Below, one piece after another: positions 31,912-33,905 of a DNA stretch of 33,905 nt (position 1 is the stretch's first letter; every line of letters starts with the position of its first letter). Made by a program: the position numbers and the translations under genes. The notes below the pieces were generated by a model. That model worked only from the letters and a program-made list of their open reading frames with translations. It had not been told where the DNA came from and ran no database searches. This DNA comes from Bacillota bacterium (GTDB lineage: Bacteria > Bacillota > Negativicutes > Sporomusales > Sporomusaceae), in contig JAGGAB010000041.1 in assembly GCA_017889705.1 (NCBI GenBank), forward strand, positions 1 to 33,905, given 5' to 3'.

Positions 31912-32361
31912 ATGCCATCTATCGGCAGGCATTTAACAATTGATATGTACGGCTGTAATAATGAAATTCTCAATGACTTCGAATTTATTAAAACGGCTAT
32001 GCTGGCTGCTATTACTGGCACCAACTTAACCGTACAGGATTTAATCGGCCATAAAACCGAACCTCAAGGCCTGACAGCAATTGCCATGCTGGGCCAAAGC
32101 CATATGAGTATTCATACTTATCCAGAATTGAACTATGCTGCCGTAGACATTTTCACATATGGCGATTATTCCCACGCAGACAAAGTTCTTACCATCTTAA
32201 AAAGCTATTTAAAACCTGAAAAGATCAGAACTACCAACATTCTGCGCGGTGATTTTGGGCGGCAAAAGGATATGAAGCCTCGTATCCGGGTTAGTATTGC
32301 TCCGCTGCGCCGGGTACGCAATACCAGTGCTCGTGTTTGGCGCTTTTTCCGCAACAAATAG
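31912..32361 (+). CDS. speD: Divergent S-adenosylmethionine decarboxylase (SpeD/SpeH) homologue
   Basis: 149 residues with the fold signature of the short bacterial/archaeal pyruvoyl enzymes (GRHLTIDMYGCN, GLTAIAMLGQSHMSIHTYPELNYAAVDIFTYGD). Normal enzymes self-cleave between Glu and Ser in ESHxSIH, and use a Cys in FTCGD as proton donor. Here the cleavage pair is Gln62-Ser63; His68 is kept; the Cys83 equivalent is Tyr83 (codon TAT). A basic C-terminal tail follows (RRVRNTSARVWRFFRNK). No spermidine synthase gene is nearby. Either a changed substrate or loss of decarboxylation is plausible, so the product name should be treated with care. GGGGCGAG lies about 6 bases ahead of the ATG. Own promoter and terminator. 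Confidence 0.85.
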   Translation: MPSIGRHLTIDMYGCNNEILNDFEFIKTAMLAAITGTNLTVQDLIGHKTEPQGLTAIAMLGQSHMSIHTYPELNYAAVDIFTYGDYSHADKVLTILKSYLKPEKIRTTNILRGDFGRQKDMKPRIRVSIAPLRRVRNTSARVWRFFRNK

Positions 32362-32371
32362 AAAGCTAAGC

Positions 32372-32411
32372 TGCACAACCAGTTAATAGAAACAGGTTGT
32401 GCATTTTTTTT
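32372..32411 (+). terminator. Rho-independent terminator after speD
   Basis: Stem TGCACAACC / GGTTGTGCA with a 14-base loop, followed by eight T residues. The 92-bp repeat starts two bases beyond. Confidence 0.92.
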
Positions 32412-32413
32412 AC

Positions 32414-32505
32414 CCTAACAGAAAGTATAACTTTCTTAAAAACAGGATAAGATCAACATCGGCTTGCGCTTTCGCTAAAGCTCGGTCCAAGCCGTGTTTT
32501 CTTTA
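32414..32505 (+). repeat. 92-bp dispersed two-hairpin repeat, copy 2
   Basis: Same element as 366-457, in inverted orientation within the window, 82/92 identical with no indels. It begins CCTAACAGAAAGT directly after the T-run of the speD terminator. The small hairpin (AGAAAGT-ATA-ACTTTCT, 32419-32435) is identical in both copies. In the larger hairpin the arms differ but the outer pairing CGGCTTG / CAAGCCG is kept, which suggests selection on, or copying of, the fold. Confidence 0.85.
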
Positions 32506-32527
32506 CTGTAATATTTTAAACAACATA

Positions 32528-32563
32528 TTGACAAATTGAAGAAAATGGATAATAATAATCCAT
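32528..32563 (+). promoter_or_regulatory. Promoter and candidate operator of rubrerythrin
   Basis: TTGACA (32528-32533) is followed, at 16-18 bases, by AT-rich -10 candidates (TAATAATAAT). Overlapping the -10 is a near-perfect 9-1-9 palindrome ATGGATAAT-A-ATAATCCAT (32545-32563). An iron or peroxide regulator of the Fur/PerR type is a natural guess for such a site ahead of rubrerythrin, but the half-sites do not match PerR exactly. Confidence 0.5.
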
Positions 32564-32602
32564 AGATAATTTATTTTAATTTAATTAGAGGAGGAGTTAT
32601 AC

Positions 32603-33097
32603 ATGAGTGCAACCGATAAAAATCTCGCTGCCGCCTTTGCTGGCGAATCCCAAGCAAACCGGAAATACCTTGCTTTCGCTAAAAAGGCTGACAGTGAAGG
32701 ACACGCCCAGGCAGCCAAACTTTTCCGTGCTGCGGCTGAAGCCGAGACTTTGCATGCTCACGCTCACCTAAAGGCACTGGGAGGAATTAAGTCCACTGCG
32801 GAAAATCTTCAAGCAGCCGTCGAGGGTGAAACTTATGAATTCGAATCTATGTACCCAGATTTCATTAAAGTAGCCCAAGAAGAAAATAATACAGCTGCTG
32901 TTCGCACCTTTACACTTGCCAATGAAGCCGAAAAAGTTCATGCTGAATTATATAAAAAAGCTCTTGCTACAATTAGCAGCGGCGAAACCTATGACTACTA
33001 TCTCTGTACCGTCTGTGGTCATATTGCCGAAAAAGAAGCTCCGGAAAAATGTCCGATTTGTGGTGCCAAAACACAGGCTTATAAGAATATCGGCTAA
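32603..33097 (+). CDS. rbr: Rubrerythrin
   Basis: Non-haem iron peroxidase of anaerobes that reduces hydrogen peroxide. 164 residues: a four-helix ferritin-like domain with diiron ligands in GES (E15), EAETLH (E48, H51), EE (94-95) and EAEKVH (E110, H113), then a rubredoxin-like C-terminal domain with C135-x2-C138 and C150-x2-C153. Slightly shorter than the 191-residue Desulfovibrio protein, as in other Firmicute forms. GAGGAGGAG lies 7-8 bases ahead of the ATG. It has its own promoter and terminator. Confidence 0.97.
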   Translation: MSATDKNLAAAFAGESQANRKYLAFAKKADSEGHAQAAKLFRAAAEAETLHAHAHLKALGGIKSTAENLQAAVEGETYEFESMYPDFIKVAQEENNTAAVRTFTLANEAEKVHAELYKKALATISSGETYDYYLCTVCGHIAEKEAPEKCPICGAKTQAYKNIG

Positions 33098-33111
33098 AGA
33101 TACATATGACA

Positions 33112-33147
33112 CTAAAGCCTAACCATGCGGTTAGGCTTTATCTATTT
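33112..33147 (+). terminator. Rho-independent terminator after rubrerythrin
   Basis: Stem AAAGCCTAACC / GGTTAGGCTTT (11 bp) with a 4-base loop followed by ATCTATTT. Located 17 bases past the stop. Confidence 0.88.
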
Positions 33148-33183
33148 GAGGAGTTCTGAACGCTCTAAGCTTGTAGTAAATTC

Positions 33184-33221
33184 ATCTCAAATTGAAACAG
33201 TAACACTGTTGAAGTTGAGAT
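33184..33221. repeat. Imperfect stem-loop
   Basis: ATCTCAA...ACAGT (from 33184) pairs with ACTGT...TTGAGAT (to 33221) with a few mismatches and a 3-base loop (AAC). Confidence 0.5.
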
Positions 33222-33223
33222 AA

Positions 33224-33302
33224 TGGAACGGTTTTACTTTTGTCATCGCTACAAAAGTAAACAAAAAATCTAGGCCAAGAGCCTCCACGCTAACCTGTTC
33301 CA
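33224..33302. repeat. Hairpin element bounded by TGGAAC / GTTCCA
   Basis: Terminal inverted 6-mers TGGAAC (33224-33229) and GTTCCA (33297-33302) enclose a perfect 10-bp hairpin TTACTTTTGT / ACAAAAGTAA (33234-33243 with 33251-33260). Looks like a compact repeat unit. Confidence 0.55.
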
Positions 33303-33363
33303 CTAGAGAGCAGCTTTCATTGCTTTATAATAAAGTCTCCATATCAATGTACGGACCTGAAAA

Positions 33364-33439
33364 GCCAGGCGATATTCCTACAATCCGTAAACTCGCTGCG
33401 CTCAAACAGTACGGATTGCTAAACGGAATACCACCCGGC
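33364..33439. repeat. Long nested hairpin element
   Basis: An outer stem GCCAGGCGATATTCC (33364-33378) pairs with GGAATACCACCCGGC (33425-33439) at 12 of 15 positions. An inner perfect 8-mer pair AATCCGTA / TACGGATT (33382-33389, 33410-33417) encloses AACTCGCTGCGCTCAAACAG. Confidence 0.6.
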
Positions 33440-33623
33440 TTTTCTCCTGCGAATCGCTTTTTCCGGCAAAGGCCGTTAGGGTTACGAAGATTACGAGGGG
33501 TTTGCCGTATTACCACCTTATGGGGCACAACTTCTTTAAGACAATAATTTGATATACACTCTTTATAGTTGCGTAAACAGACCAACTACAGTCTATTTGT
33601 CCAAATTGGCATAACCCTTCGGA

Positions 33624-33700
33624 GGCACAGGCGGCCGTTGTTATGCATAAGCGGAGGTTAAGCGCCAGCGTCGGAGCGTTGTATGACGGCCGCTTGTGCC
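33624..33700. repeat. Inverted repeat of 15 bases around a 47-base centre
   Basis: GGCACAGGCGGCCGT (33624-33638) pairs with ACGGCCGCTTGTGCC (33686-33700) at 14 of 15 positions. The segment is more GC-rich than its surroundings. Confidence 0.6.
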
Positions 33701-33790
33701 GGGTTTTGTGCTAGCACCACTTTCACGAGACTTCACAATAAAACCCACGCTTCGCTTTGTAGTTGTTACACTTGTAGAAAATATATAACA

Positions 33791-33820
33791 AAAAAGCACT
33801 CCTAACTGAGTGCTTTTTCA
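33791..33820 (-). terminator. Terminator of the rRNA operon
   Basis: On the minus strand GCACTCA-GTTAG-GAGTGC forms the stem with T residues after it (AAAAAAGCACTC / GAGTGCTTTTT on the plus strand). It lies immediately past the 3' end of 5S rRNA. Confidence 0.88.
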
Positions 33821-33905
33821 AACCAGCAACTTCCTAATCTCCCAGGCCGTTTCCAACCAAGTACCTTCGGCGTTTGTGGGCTTAACTACTGTGTTCGGTA
33901 TGGGA
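33821..33905 (-). rRNA. rrf: 5S rRNA, 3' part (runs off the window)
   Basis: The minus-strand sequence entering from the right edge reads TCCCATACCGAACACAGTAG and continues TTAAGCCCACAAACGCCGAAGG, then GGTTGGAAACGGCCTGGGAGA. CCGAACACAG and the GCC..GAAGGTA region are hallmarks of bacterial 5S rRNA. About 85 of roughly 117 bases are inside the window; the exact 3' end is uncertain by a few bases. The 23S and 16S genes should lie to the right. Confidence 0.93.

Larger units (their letters stand above)
33148..33790. other. Long non-coding region rich in unrelated hairpin elements
   Basis: Between the rubrerythrin terminator and the 5S terminator there is no believable gene. Reading frames here lack ribosome sites and run through repeats. 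At least four separate inverted repeats are present and are listed individually (33184-33221, 33224-33302, 33364-33439, 33624-33700). The remaining stretches, such as 33440-33600, show nothing that I can name. Confidence 0.6.

Noticed and set aside
33325..33585. Open frame of 86 codons on the minus strand near the 5S gene
   Set aside because: It reads through the hairpin at 33364-33439, lacks a ribosome site and shows no domain; more likely repeat DNA than a gene.
1..33905. CRISPR array, prophage, plasmid origin or insertion sequence
   Set aside because: No regularly spaced short direct repeats, no cas, phage, replication-initiator or transposase reading frames were seen; repeats present are short, inverted and intergenic.

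Overview
The window looks like a chromosomal segment of an anaerobic, endospore-forming Firmicute, most likely a Negativicute of the Sporomusa/Pelosinus type. That placement is inference from gene content: SigH and SpoIIP (sporulation), flavodiiron protein and rubrerythrin (anaerobic oxygen defence), DisA, McsA/McsB/ClpC/CtsR, a mixed-substrate group III phosphofructokinase and a fused IspDF. No 16S sequence is present to confirm it. Nearly all genes lie on the minus strand, in line with the rRNA operon whose 5S gene enters from the right edge. Plus-strand genes occur only in two islands (18.1-20.1 kb and 31.9-33.1 kb).

Region by region. 1-1.2 kb: start of tuf, then a five-gene tRNA operon (transcribed Thr-TGT, Tyr-GTA, fMet-CAT, Thr-GGT, Met-CAT) with its own promoter and terminator and a 232-bp repeat-like spacer between two tRNAs. 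1.4-4.7 kb: uppP, a Nudix hydrolase, a YetF-like membrane protein and pfkA. 4.8-17.8 kb: the classical Firmicute block, in transcription order yacL-like PIN/TRAM gene, ispDF, a small exported protein, gltX, [Cys T-box] cysE, cysS, mrnC, thyX, a degenerate HD-GYP gene, rlmB, a VanW-family gene, rae1/yacP and sigH. Compared with Bacillus subtilis the order is kept, with thyX, HD-GYP, VanW and the small exported gene inserted. 18.1-20.1 kb: plus-strand island with a MazG-like protein, a SpoIIP protein and a small membrane protein that seems to share SpoIIP's N-terminal extracellular module. 20.2-27.5 kb: ctsR-mcsA-mcsB-clpC-radA-disA stress operon with a clear CtsR operator at its promoter. 27.6-31.6 kb: rlmI-like methyltransferase, YdjM-like membrane protein, flavodiiron protein, FabK-like reductase. 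31.9-33.1 kb: a divergent SpeD homologue and rubrerythrin. 33.1-33.9 kb: about 650 bp of non-coding DNA made of several different hairpin elements, then the 5S terminator and 5S rRNA.

Most of the window is conserved housekeeping, translation and stress machinery. The parts that merit a second look are: (a) a 92-bp two-hairpin repeat found twice, each copy lying a few bases past a rho-independent terminator and in the same orientation relative to the terminated transcript; (b) the SpeD protein, which lacks the usual Glu before the self-cleavage serine and has Tyr in place of the catalytic Cys, with no spermidine synthase nearby; (c) an HD-GYP protein with Arg in place of the HD histidine; (d) a terminator so close to the ispDF ribosome site that ispDF seems to depend on read-through; and (e) the hairpin-rich spacers inside the tRNA operon and next to the rRNA operon.
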